Positions 9,385-16,825 of a stretch of DNA of 64,000 nt are shown piece by piece (position 1 is the stretch's first letter; every line of letters begins with the position of its first letter). Under the pieces are notes generated by a model. The model saw nothing but the letters and a program-made list of their open reading frames with translations, was not told the DNA's origin and did no database searches. Position numbers and translations under genes: made by a program. The DNA comes from Streptomyces sp. NBC_01224 (GTDB taxonomy: Bacteria; Actinomycetota; Actinomycetes; Streptomycetales; Streptomycetaceae): contig NZ_CP108529.1 of NCBI RefSeq assembly GCF_036002945.1, forward strand, positions 7,311,001 through 7,375,000, read 5' to 3'.

Positions 9385-10179
9385 TCATGCTGCCGGAAAG
9401 TTCATCAGCGTCAGCGGCGCGGACGTCGGCTGCGCGGAGCCGCCGGCCGGTTCCACCGTGATTCCTATGCCCGACGCACCGTCGACCGGGCCGTCCAGCA
9501 GGACGGTGCCGCTCGCGGCCGGGATGTTCATCAGCCCGGCGGAACGCATGGTGCCGTGGTCGTCGAACCACAGCTGATACACCTTGCCGCCGGGCGGCTG
9601 CCGCATTCCCGAGGTCATGAACACGGCCCGGTTCTCACTCTGCGAGACCACGATCGTTCCCTTCGCGCCGCCCTTCATCGTGCCGGAGGAGGCCCTGGCG
9701 TCCGGAGCGGCGAGGACCCGGGCCAGCTGCTCGTTCCGCTGCTGCGCCGCCCGCGCCTCCTGCCGGGCGTCCTGGGCCGCCCGGTACTGCCAGACGGCGA
9801 TCCCGCCGAATCCGACGGCGGCGGCGAGACAGGCGGCGAGCGCGTACCTCGGCGACCGGCCGCCCAGCCCCGTACTGCCGGCACCTCGCGCCGTTGTGCT
9901 GTCGCCCTGGGCGGCCGCGCCCGAGCGGTCCCGACCGGCGCCCGACGGCGACTCCTGCCGTACGGTCGTGATCTCCCGCAGCACCCAGTCCCGCAGCCCG
10001 CGCGGTGGGGGCTCGGCCACCGCGAGGCCCAGCCGGGTGGCGGTCTCGGACAGCTCGCGCACCTCGACGGCGCAGGCCTCGCAGTCGCCGAGATGCCGTT
10101 CGAAGTCCACCCGCTCGGTGTCCGACAGGGCGTGCAGGGCGTATGCCCCGGTCAGCGTGTGCAGTTCGGCATTGCTCAT
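9385..10179 (-). CDS. rskA: Anti-sigma-K factor RskA-like protein
   Basis: A 264-residue single-pass membrane anti-sigma factor. The N-terminus holds a zinc-binding anti-sigma motif (HLGDCEAC, residues 30-37) preceded by the RskA-type lead TLTGAYALHALSD. One transmembrane helix lies near residues 100-120 (YALAACLAAAVGFGGIAVW). The C-terminal extracytoplasmic RskA domain carries GKVYQLWFDDHG. It should hold SigK at the membrane until proteolysis or redox signalling releases it. Its ATG overlaps the sigK stop as ATGA (10176-10179), a sign of translational coupling that keeps the two in proportion. Confidence 0.92.
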   Translation of the reverse strand: MSNAELHTLTGAYALHALSDTERVDFERHLGDCEACAVEVRELSETATRLGLAVAEPPPRGLRDWVLREITTVRQESPSGAGRDRSGAAAQGDSTTARGAGSTGLGGRSPRYALAACLAAAVGFGGIAVWQYRAAQDARQEARAAQQRNEQLARVLAAPDARASSGTMKGGAKGTIVVSQSENRAVFMTSGMRQPPGGKVYQLWFDDHGTMRSAGLMNIPAASGTVLLDGPVDGASGIGITVEPAGGSAQPTSAPLTLMNFPAA

Positions 10180-10760
10180 ACGCTCACCCCGAGGCAGTCG
10201 CGCAGCCGGATCAGCCCGTCGCGCAGTCGTGTCTTGATCGTCCCGAGCGGTACGGAGAGGAGCTCCGACACTTCTCGGTAGGTCAGCCCCCGGTAGTAGG
10301 CGAGGGTCACGGACTGCTGTTGCAGCTCGGAGAGCGTCCGCATGCAGCGGCGGACCTGTTCGCGCTCCAGCCGGCTCTCCACCTGCTCGGTGACCTCGTC
10401 GAAGGCGGGCGTACGGTCCAGCAGTGCCGCCCTGTGCTCACGGGCCGCCGATGCCTCGGCCGAACGCACCCGGTCCACGGCCCGGCGGTGAGCAAGCGTC
10501 AGCACCCAGTTCATCGCGCTGCCGCGGGAGGCCCGGAAGCGAGGGGCCGTCCGCCACACCTCGACCAGGACTTCCTGCGCGACCTCCTCCGACTGGGCGG
10601 GATCGCGCAGCACGCTCCGTACCAGCCCGAGGACGGGCCCGCTGACCGCGTCGTACACCTTGGTGAAGGCATCCTGATCGCCCCGGGCGACCAGCCCCAT
10701 CAGCGACTGGAGATCGGGCCCCGCCGAGGGCGCTCCGCTGATGTACACGGCTTCTTTCAC
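10176..10760 (-). CDS. sigK: ECF RNA polymerase sigma factor SigK
   Basis: A 194-residue ECF sigma factor. Region 2 begins GDQDAFTKVYDAVSGPVLGL and includes QSEEVAQEVLVEVW. Region 4 carries the helix-turn-helix LTYREVSELLSVPLGTIKTR. The GTG at 10760 is chosen because GGGAGGAAG lies about 5 nt upstream; the longer ORF upstream is not coding. It is coupled to rskA. A promoter matching that of the molybdopterin oxidoreductase lies 39 nt upstream, which suggests autoregulation, as in mycobacterial SigK. Confidence 0.92.
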   Translation of the reverse strand: MKEAVYISGAPSAGPDLQSLMGLVARGDQDAFTKVYDAVSGPVLGLVRSVLRDPAQSEEVAQEVLVEVWRTAPRFRASRGSAMNWVLTLAHRRAVDRVRSAEASAAREHRAALLDRTPAFDEVTEQVESRLEREQVRRCMRTLSELQQQSVTLAYYRGLTYREVSELLSVPLGTIKTRLRDGLIRLRDCLGVSV

Positions 10761-10798
10761 GCGGGCTTCCTCCCTGATCGCACATCGGTTCTCCGAGT

Positions 10799-10827
10799 GA
10801 TCCGGAGCCGACGGCAGCACGGATTGG
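10799..10827 (-). promoter_or_regulatory. Predicted autoregulatory SigK promoter
   Basis: On the minus strand, -35 CCAATCC (10827-10821) and -10 CGGATC (10804-10799) are separated by 16 nt, upstream of sigK-rskA. It shares the core GACCAATCCGT and the exact spacing with the element at 7645-7673. Confidence 0.6.
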
Positions 10828-10940
10828 TCAGTGCGCGAGATCCTTCCACGCATCCCGAAATTCGCGATACATCGTGGTTGACGCGTCCGGGTGAACGCGA
10901 TATGTTCGTTCACGAGTATTCGTAGGCGGAGTGAAGGGCG

Positions 10941-11612
10941 GTGGGGCGAGTGGCCAAGCGGCGAAAGCTCGGCAATCCACTGGCGCTGACGGTCATGGTG
11001 CTGCTCGCCGAGCGTTCCATGCATCCGTACGAGATCGCCCAGACGCTTCGCCGGCGCGGCAAGGAGCACAGCGTCAAGATCAATTTCGGCTCGCTGTACA
11101 CCGTCGTCCAGAACCTGGAGAAGCACGGTTACGTCGAGGTCGCGGGCGTCCAGCGGCAGGGCAACCGCCCCGAGCGCACGCTCTACGGCATCACCGAGGC
11201 CGGGCGTGCGGAAATGCTCGACTGGCTCTCCGGTCTGCTCGCTGTTCCGGCCGTCGAATACCCGGTCTTCGAGACGGCCCTCTCGCTTCTGCCGGTGCTG
11301 CCGCCGGAGGATGTGGCGGAGTTGATGGAGACCCGGGAGGCGGCGCTGGCGGTCCAGGCCGCGGCTCTCCGGGGGATCCTCGGTCAGCTGGGGGAGAAGC
11401 TGCCCCGCGTCTTCGTCGTCGAGACCGAGTATCAGCTCCACATGATCGACGCACAGCTGGAGTGGATCAAGAACTTCCACAAGGAACTCACCGACGCCTC
11501 GATCAGCGGCATCGAGGAGTGGAAGTCCTTCCATGAAACCGGTGAAGTCCCGCAGGACTGGCAGGACTTGGACCAGCAGGAGATCGTTCTTGACCCTGAG
11601 CGGAAGGCGTAG
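10941..11612 (+). CDS. PadR-family transcriptional regulator
   Basis: A 223-residue PadR regulator. The winged helix-turn-helix spans residues 8-85 (LLAERSMHPYEIAQTLRRRG, then GSLYTVVQNLEKHGYVE and RTLYGITEAGRAEM). It is followed by a PadR C-terminal dimerisation helix region (Vir_act_alpha_C type). It probably represses the DrrAB-type exporter encoded just downstream. The start is uncertain: GTG at 10941, or GTG at 10950, which would give the usual MAKRRKLGN start. A strong hairpin separates it from the transporter genes. Confidence 0.9.
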   Translation: MGRVAKRRKLGNPLALTVMVLLAERSMHPYEIAQTLRRRGKEHSVKINFGSLYTVVQNLEKHGYVEVAGVQRQGNRPERTLYGITEAGRAEMLDWLSGLLAVPAVEYPVFETALSLLPVLPPEDVAELMETREAALAVQAAALRGILGQLGEKLPRVFVVETEYQLHMIDAQLEWIKNFHKELTDASISGIEEWKSFHETGEVPQDWQDLDQQEIVLDPERKA

Positions 11613-11634
11613 CAGAAGCGACACCGCAGAAAAA

Positions 11635-11674
11635 GACCCCGGTGGGAGCTGTTGGAGCAGCAACCGCCGGGGTC
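11635..11674 (+). terminator. Long two-part hairpin after padR
   Basis: Arms GACCCCGGTGG and CCGCCGGGGTC (one G-T pair) enclose a second stem GCTG/CAGC. It follows the PadR stop by 22 nt and probably terminates or attenuates transcription into the ABC transporter genes. The 3' arm is reused in a second possible hairpin with the following AACCCCGG sequence. Confidence 0.7.
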
Positions 11675-11826
11675 TCGAACCCCGGACCGGCCATGCCGTG
11701 AAGGCGAGCCGGGCGATCGAGGTGCGGCACACCCAGGATAGCCCGGCGCTCTTCACGCGGATCGGCTCGGCATGCCCGAGTGCTCGGTGGACCCGAGCAC
11801 CCCGCTGACCACAGGAGAGCTCTGTC

Positions 11827-12840
11827 ATGAGCACCCGTGCGCCCGCAGTGGCGGCGCGAAATCTGATCAAGACCTATCCCGGCGATGTCACCGCACTGGG
11901 CGGCATGGACCTCGACGTCGATGCCGGCACGGTCTTCGGACTCCTCGGCCCCAACGGCGCCGGAAAGTCCACCACCGTCAAGATCCTCACCACCCTGGCC
12001 CGCCCCGACTCCGGCACCGCGACCGTCGCCGGACACGACGTCCTGCGCCACCCCGACCGGGTCCGCCGCGCGATCGGCGTCGTCGCCCAGAAGCCCGGCG
12101 CCGACCCGGTCGCCACCGGCCGCGAGAACCTCCTGCTCCAGGGGAGGCTGTACGGGATGCGGGGCGCCGCCGTCCAACGCCGCGCCGATGAACTGCTGGA
12201 CCGCTTCGACCTCGCCGACGCCGCGAAGCGCCAGGTCAAGGGGTACTCCGGCGGTATGCAGCGACGCCTCGACGTGGCGCTCGGCCTGGTTCACCGCCCC
12301 GAGGTGCTCTTCCTCGACGAACCCACCACCGGGCTCGACCCCGAGGCCCGCACAGCCATGTGGGACGAGATCTCCCGGCTGGCCGGCGACGAGGGACTGA
12401 CCATCGTCCTCACGACGCACTATCTGGAGGAGGCCGACCGGCTCGCCGAGCGCATCGCGATCGTCGACCGCGGCCGGGTCGTCGTCGAGGGCAGTCCCGA
12501 CGAACTCAAGGGCGAACTCAGGGGCGACGCCGTCCACATGGAGCTGCGCGCCGAAGGCGATGCAAGGGCGATCGACGCCGCGCTGACCGGACTGCCCGGG
12601 GTGTACGAGGCGCTGGTCGACGGCCGCCGGGTGAGCGTCCGCGCCGAGGACGGCGCCGCGGCCGTTCCCGTGCTGCTCGCCGCCCTGGAGCGGGCCGGCG
12701 CTGCGGTCGCCGCCGCCACCGTGGCCCGCCCCTCCCTCGACGACGTCTATCTGCGCTATGCCGGACGCCGTTTCTCCGAGGCCGAAGCAGCGGACGTCCG
12801 GCAGATCCCTGCCTTCACCCCCGCAGGAGGCACCCGATGA
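11827..12840 (+). CDS. DrrA-type ABC exporter ATP-binding protein
   Basis: A 337-residue ATPase with Walker A GPNGAGKST (about residue 41), signature YSGGMQRRLD, Walker B VLFLDEPTTGLDP and an H-loop TTHYLEEADRL. A roughly 110-residue C-terminal extension ending with the LDDVYLRYAGR motif is typical of the DrrA (daunorubicin resistance) subfamily. It energises efflux of a drug-like or lipid substrate with the permease that follows. GAGAGC lies just before the ATG. The PadR gene upstream is the likely regulator. Confidence 0.93.
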   Translation: MSTRAPAVAARNLIKTYPGDVTALGGMDLDVDAGTVFGLLGPNGAGKSTTVKILTTLARPDSGTATVAGHDVLRHPDRVRRAIGVVAQKPGADPVATGRENLLLQGRLYGMRGAAVQRRADELLDRFDLADAAKRQVKGYSGGMQRRLDVALGLVHRPEVLFLDEPTTGLDPEARTAMWDEISRLAGDEGLTIVLTTHYLEEADRLAERIAIVDRGRVVVEGSPDELKGELRGDAVHMELRAEGDARAIDAALTGLPGVYEALVDGRRVSVRAEDGAAAVPVLLAALERAGAAVAAATVARPSLDDVYLRYAGRRFSEAEAADVRQIPAFTPAGGTR

Positions 12841-13616
12841 ACAGCCAAGTTCTCGCCCAGACCTGGTACATGACCCAGCGTCAGCTCATGGCGATCATCC
12901 GGCAGCCGGTCTTCCTGGTGATCTCCTTGATCCAGCCGGTGATCTGGCTGTTCCTGTTCGGCAACCTCTTCAAGAAGGTCGTCGAACTGGGAGGCTTCGG
13001 TACCACGTCCTATCTGGACTACCTGATCCCGGGCATCGTGGTGATGAGCGCCCTCGGATCGAGCATGTGGGCCGGCATGGGCACCCTGGAGGAGATCGAG
13101 CGGGGCACGCTCAACCGCTTTTTGACCACGCCGGTCAGCCGTAACGCGCTGATGAACGCCAATGTCGTACAGAACGGCATCAGCACCGCTGTGCAGTCCG
13201 TCATCATCGTGCTGCTCGGCTGGGCCGCCGGGGCCACTTACCCGGGCGGTGCGGGCGGGCTGCTCATCCTGGTCGTCGCCTCGATCCTGCTCGGTACGGT
13301 CTTCGGCGCGCTCTCCAACGCCCTGGGCATGCTGGTTCGTCAGCGCGAGTCGATCATCGGCATCAACACCTTTCTGCTGCTGCCGCTGACCTTCCTCTCC
13401 TCCTCCTTCATGGCCCCGAGCCAGATGCCGTCCTGGATGCGGCACATCGCCGACTTCAACCCGGTCAACTGGGCGATGGTGGCGGGACGTTCGGCGCTGA
13501 CCGCCGACCCCGACCGGAATCTGGTGCTCAGCCGCGGGGGAGCCCTTCTGGTCCTTGCGGTGGCGGCGGTCTGGCTGTCGACCCGTACGTTCCGCTCGTA
13601 CCAGAAGTCCGTCTGA
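12837..13616 (+). CDS. DrrB-type ABC exporter permease
   Basis: A 259-residue ABC-2 type permease with six predicted membrane helices. It starts MNSQVLAQTWYMTQRQLMAI and contains LIQPVIWLFLFGNLF and the late FNPVNWAMVAGR block that is common in DrrB proteins. The ATG overlaps the ATPase stop as ATGA, so the two are translationally coupled and form one exporter. It ends 9 bp before a convergent gene. The substrate is unknown. Confidence 0.92.
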   Translation: MNSQVLAQTWYMTQRQLMAIIRQPVFLVISLIQPVIWLFLFGNLFKKVVELGGFGTTSYLDYLIPGIVVMSALGSSMWAGMGTLEEIERGTLNRFLTTPVSRNALMNANVVQNGISTAVQSVIIVLLGWAAGATYPGGAGGLLILVVASILLGTVFGALSNALGMLVRQRESIIGINTFLLLPLTFLSSSFMAPSQMPSWMRHIADFNPVNWAMVAGRSALTADPDRNLVLSRGGALLVLAVAAVWLSTRTFRSYQKSV

Positions 13617-13625
13617 CGGGCGCCC

Positions 13626-14096
13626 TCACCGCAGCGACGCGTGACCGGCCCGGGCCGGGATTCCGTTCCCGGGCCGGGCCTTCGGCCGTAGCGCCGCCCG
13701 TAGCGCGAGAAAGACCAGCAGCCCGAAGGGTGACAGCACAATCGTCAGCACCAGCAGTGGCCCCATCGCCAGCGGGGAGATCCCCAGCCGGCGTCCTTCC
13801 AGGAATATCCACTGGCCGAGCAGCAGATCCCAGGCGATGACCTGCGCCCAGATCGCCCCTGTCCCGTTCGCCAGGGCCGTCAGGTCGCGGAAGGTGTCGA
13901 TGTCGGGGCTGCGCACCGCGTCCCAGAGCTCGGGGAAGACCGGCACGGCCATGACCAGATAGAGCACAAGCACCGGCAGGACGGTGAGCGGGGATGCGGC
14001 GATACGCGCCGTGGGACGCCAGTTCGGCGCGAGGATCACGAGCAGCCAGAACGGGGCTGCCAGGAAGAACGAGATCTCGAAGAGTGCACCGGTCAT
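13626..14096 (-). CDS. ABA4-like (DUF4281) membrane protein
   Basis: A 156-residue protein with four predicted transmembrane helices. It starts MTGALFEISFFLAAPFWLLV and contains the conserved HxW-like block WAQVIAWDLLLGQWIFLEGR of the ABA4-like family. Plant ABA4 acts in neoxanthin formation; the bacterial proteins have no known function. Its start overlaps the stop of the upstream membrane-protein gene as ATGA (14093-14096), so the two are made together. Both are probably controlled by the MerR protein encoded divergently. Confidence 0.85.
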   Translation of the reverse strand: MTGALFEISFFLAAPFWLLVILAPNWRPTARIAASPLTVLPVLVLYLVMAVPVFPELWDAVRSPDIDTFRDLTALANGTGAIWAQVIAWDLLLGQWIFLEGRRLGISPLAMGPLLVLTIVLSPFGLLVFLALRAALRPKARPGNGIPARAGHASLR

Positions 14097-15082
14097 GCCA
14101 AGAGCTCCTTGTCGGCGGAATTGGAGACGGAATCTGAATCGGCCTTCTGTGGTGCGGCAGTTGGCCTCAGCGCTCCATAGCCGCAGACAGCGGTCGCCGC
14201 CGTGATCAGGGCCGCGGCGACGAGCGTCGCGCCGTCCGGGTGGATCAGCGGCTGACCGCGCAGCGCCTGCCAGGTGACCAGCGCGACGACCGCCGCGTAC
14301 GCGCCGGAGGCGACCAGCACCAACCGCAGCCGGACCCGCGGGTCGCGCAGCCGGGGGAAGCGCGGGGCCAGGGCGACCAGCGCGAGCAGGAAGAGCGGCA
14401 GCAGTTGGAGCGCGTGCATGCCGACGAAGTGCGGTATGCGCAGATCCCCGCCCGTCGTCGACCAGCCGGTGAAGGGCATCGACGGGCCGCCGTCCGGTAC
14501 GCCGACGGAATGCGCGCCGATCACATCGGCGGTGTCGAGATTCCCGGCCGCCCGCTGCTCGGGCGTGGGCTGCGTCATCAGGAAACCGAATCCGGCACCC
14601 ACCAGGGCGAGCAGGACAGCCGAGCGGATCGCCCAGGCGGCGGCGCGGTCCGCGATCCGGGCGCGCAGCAGCAGGATGGCTATGACCAGCGTGCCGGTCC
14701 AGAGCACGGCGACGGTGATGCCCATCAGGTTGAACAGCGTCTCGTCGAACGGCGTGGCGTGGTTGAAATGGCTGCGCTTGCCGCGGATCACCTGGCCGGT
14801 GATGATCACCATCTCGCCCAGGCTGGACAACGCGACCACGGTCCCGGCCCACCAGCCGACGCGCCGGCCACGGGTGACCAGCGTCAGCATCCAGGCGAGC
14901 GCGAGTGTGTAGACGGCGAACGAGACCGCGAACTTGAACGGCTTGAACCAGATCGCCGCGCCTGCCAGGACCCGGTCGTCGACCATCAGCCCCACCGCCG
15001 ATACGACCGTCATGACGGCCATCGCCGCGGCGAAGAGGACTAATGGCCGGTGCCATGAACGCCATGAAGCCCATGAAGACAT
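14093..15082 (-). CDS. Multi-pass membrane protein of unknown function
   Basis: A 329-residue protein with about eight hydrophobic helices. Notable features are the FKPFKFAVSF block between helices 1 and 2, the polar loop GKRSHFNHATPFDETLFN, and the IPHFVGMHALQLLPL helix. The conserved His residues in the last two suggest a metal- or haem-binding or quinone-related role, but this is speculation. The ribosome site AAGGGGGATC precedes the ATG. It is the first gene of a two-gene operon with the ABA4-like protein and is divergent from a MerR regulator. Confidence 0.82.
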   Translation of the reverse strand: MSSWASWRSWHRPLVLFAAAMAVMTVVSAVGLMVDDRVLAGAAIWFKPFKFAVSFAVYTLALAWMLTLVTRGRRVGWWAGTVVALSSLGEMVIITGQVIRGKRSHFNHATPFDETLFNLMGITVAVLWTGTLVIAILLLRARIADRAAAWAIRSAVLLALVGAGFGFLMTQPTPEQRAAGNLDTADVIGAHSVGVPDGGPSMPFTGWSTTGGDLRIPHFVGMHALQLLPLFLLALVALAPRFPRLRDPRVRLRLVLVASGAYAAVVALVTWQALRGQPLIHPDGATLVAAALITAATAVCGYGALRPTAAPQKADSDSVSNSADKELLA

Positions 15083-15103
15083 GAGGATCCCCCTTGAAAT
15101 TAT

Positions 15104-15142
15104 GGATAGCAGTACTTCCTACTATCCGATAGTGGAACTATC
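15104..15142. promoter_or_regulatory. Repeated CTATC/GATAG operator half-sites
   Basis: The divergent promoter region holds GGATAG (15104-15109), CTATCC (15122-15127), GATAG (15128-15132) and CTATC (15138-15142). ACTATC-C-GATAGT (15121-15133) is a perfect dyad, and GATAG-N5-CTATC overlaps it. These are likely binding sites for the adjacent MerR regulator, acting on both genes. Confidence 0.6.
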
Positions 15143-15186
15143 TATGATGGGTTGGGGGTTGGCAAGCGCGGAAGGAAGAACACGCG

Positions 15187-15873
15187 GTGCGCATCGGTGA
15201 GTTGAGTCGCAGGTCCGGGGTTCCGGTACCGACGATCAAGTTCTATGTACGTGAAGGGCTGCTGCCCGCCGGGCAGTTGACCAGCCCGAACCAGGCGAGT
15301 TACGACTCCGGTCATGAGCGCAGGCTGCGGCTGATCCGCGCCCTGCTGGATGTCGGCGGGCTCTCGCTCGCGGCCATCGGGGATGTGCTCCGGGCGGTCG
15401 AGGACCCGGAGCAGCCGGTGCACCAGGTGCTGGGTGTCGCGGCGAAGCGCCTGACTCCGCTTCAGGGGGGCGAGCCGGGGCCCGAACTGGACGACGCCCG
15501 CGACGAGGTGGCGGAGCTGCTGGAACGGCGCGGCTGGCGGGCCGAGGCGGGCAGCCCGGCCGGTGAGTGTCTGGCCGGGGTGCTCGTCGCGCTGCGGCGG
15601 GCCGGGCACGGCGGATTCGTCGGACTGCTCGACGACTACGCGGCCGCCGCCGAACCGGTCGCGCGGGCCGACCTCGACTACGTGGGGCGGCGGGTGGCGC
15701 GCGAGGACCTGGTGGAGAGCGTGGTCGTCGGCACGGTGCTGGGGGAGGCGATGTTCAGCGCGTTGCGACGGCTCGCGCATGTGGACGCGTCCTCGCGAGC
15801 GTACGACGGCGACGGCGAGGGTGGCCCGGGCGGCGGCGACGACGGGGCGGCGGTGGATGCCGCCGGTGGATGA
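15187..15873 (+). CDS. MerR-family transcriptional regulator
   Basis: A 228-residue MerR regulator. The DNA-binding domain (residues 1-70) reads MRIGELSRRSGVPVPTIKFY then VREGLL, with the wing LIRALLDVGGLSLAAIGDVL. Residues 80-200 form an effector domain with no metal-binding Cys, so an organic ligand or none is likely. The tail is low complexity (Gly/Asp/Ala). The start is GTG. Family members act from palindromes in long-spacer promoters, and matching half-sites are present upstream. The target is probably the divergent membrane-protein operon. Confidence 0.88.
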   Translation: MRIGELSRRSGVPVPTIKFYVREGLLPAGQLTSPNQASYDSGHERRLRLIRALLDVGGLSLAAIGDVLRAVEDPEQPVHQVLGVAAKRLTPLQGGEPGPELDDARDEVAELLERRGWRAEAGSPAGECLAGVLVALRRAGHGGFVGLLDDYAAAAEPVARADLDYVGRRVAREDLVESVVVGTVLGEAMFSALRRLAHVDASSRAYDGDGEGGPGGGDDGAAVDAAGG

Positions 15874-15889
15874 GCCGGCGCCCCGGGAA

Positions 15890-15924
15890 CGCGTATGCCC
15901 CGGTCGGGGACCGGGGCATACGCG
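15890..15924. terminator. Bidirectional hairpin terminator
   Basis: Perfect 14-bp arms CGCGTATGCCCCGG and CCGGGGCATACGCG surround a 7-nt loop between the convergent merR gene and the siderophore-interacting protein gene. Confidence 0.82.
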
Positions 15925-15936
15925 AGTGAGTCGGCG

Positions 15937-16779
15937 TTACGCCACGCTCTCCTGCTCGCGCTCCACCTGTGCGTTCCACTCGCGCTTGACCGAGCGCCAG
16001 GCGTCGTCGTTCTGGCCGAGCCGCCAGTAGCCGGAGATGGACAGCTGGGTAAGCGGGATCTTGCGGTCCAGGCGCAGATGGCGGCGGATCTCCCTCACGA
16101 AGCCCGCCTCGCCGTGAATGAATGCCTGGACCTCGCCCGCCGGGAACTCCAGCTCCTTGACCGCGGCTGTCAGCGACTCGCCGACCGGGCGCTCACCGCG
16201 GTGCAGCCAGGTCACCTCGACCCCGTCGGGTGTCGCGATCTTCTGCTCCTCCGAGGCGTCCGCCACCTCGACGAACGCGTGCACCACCGCACCCGCCGGC
16301 ATCTGCTCCAGGGCGGCGGCGATGGCCGGCAGAGCGCTCTCGTCGCCGGCCAGGAGGTGCCAGTCCGCCGAGGCGTCCGGGCCGTAGCCCCCGCCCGGGC
16401 CGAGGAAGGTCACCTGGTCACCCGCGACCGCCCGCATCGCCCAGGGTCCGGCGAGGCCCTCGTCGCCGTGGACCACGAAGTCGATGGCCAGCTCCCGGGT
16501 GACCGGATCCCAGGAGCGCACCGTGTAGGTGCGAGTGGTGGGCCACAGCTCCCGCGGCTGCTCCTCACGGATACGGGGCATGTCGAACGGGTGCGCGTAC
16601 TTCGCACCCTCGGGAGCGAAGCAGAGCTTGACGTAGTGGTCGGTGAACCCGGAGAGTCCGAAGCCGGCGAGGCCGTCACCGCCGAGCACCACGCGCACCA
16701 TGTGAGGGGTGATCCGCTCGGTGCGCAGAACGTGGGCCCCCTGCGCCTTGGGTGCCTGCCGTGCCGGTCGTTCTGCCAC
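15937..16779 (-). CDS. Siderophore-interacting protein (ferric-siderophore reductase)
   Basis: A 280-residue SIP/ViuB-family flavoprotein. The FAD-binding barrel carries RTYTVRSWDP (the R-x-Y-T/S motif). The C-terminal NAD(P)H-binding domain includes WHLLAGDESALPAIAAAL and HGEAGFVREIRRHL. It reduces iron in imported ferric siderophores and so releases it in the cytoplasm. An iron box 24 bp upstream indicates repression by DmdR/IdeR when iron is plentiful. No siderophore biosynthesis or uptake genes are adjacent. Confidence 0.92.
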   Translation of the reverse strand: MAERPARQAPKAQGAHVLRTERITPHMVRVVLGGDGLAGFGLSGFTDHYVKLCFAPEGAKYAHPFDMPRIREEQPRELWPTTRTYTVRSWDPVTRELAIDFVVHGDEGLAGPWAMRAVAGDQVTFLGPGGGYGPDASADWHLLAGDESALPAIAAALEQMPAGAVVHAFVEVADASEEQKIATPDGVEVTWLHRGERPVGESLTAAVKELEFPAGEVQAFIHGEAGFVREIRRHLRLDRKIPLTQLSISGYWRLGQNDDAWRSVKREWNAQVEREQESVA

Positions 16780-16802
16780 GAGGTTCTCCCTGCTCCGATT
16801 GC

Positions 16803-16816
16803 TTAGGCTTACCTAA
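16803..16816. promoter_or_regulatory. Iron box (DmdR/IdeR operator)
   Basis: TTAGGCTTACCTAA is a near-perfect match to the actinobacterial iron-box core TTAGGxTAxxCTAA. It lies 24 bp upstream of the siderophore-interacting protein start, where bound repressor would block transcription. Confidence 0.85.
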
Positions 16817-16825
16817 GCTAGCACC

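Noticed and set aside
11660..11770. A tRNA gene on the minus strand suggested by a perfect T-arm-like CGGGG-TTCGAGA-CCCCG.
   Set aside because: No 7-bp acceptor stem, D-arm or valid anticodon loop can be drawn around it, and its arms are explained by the padR hairpin.
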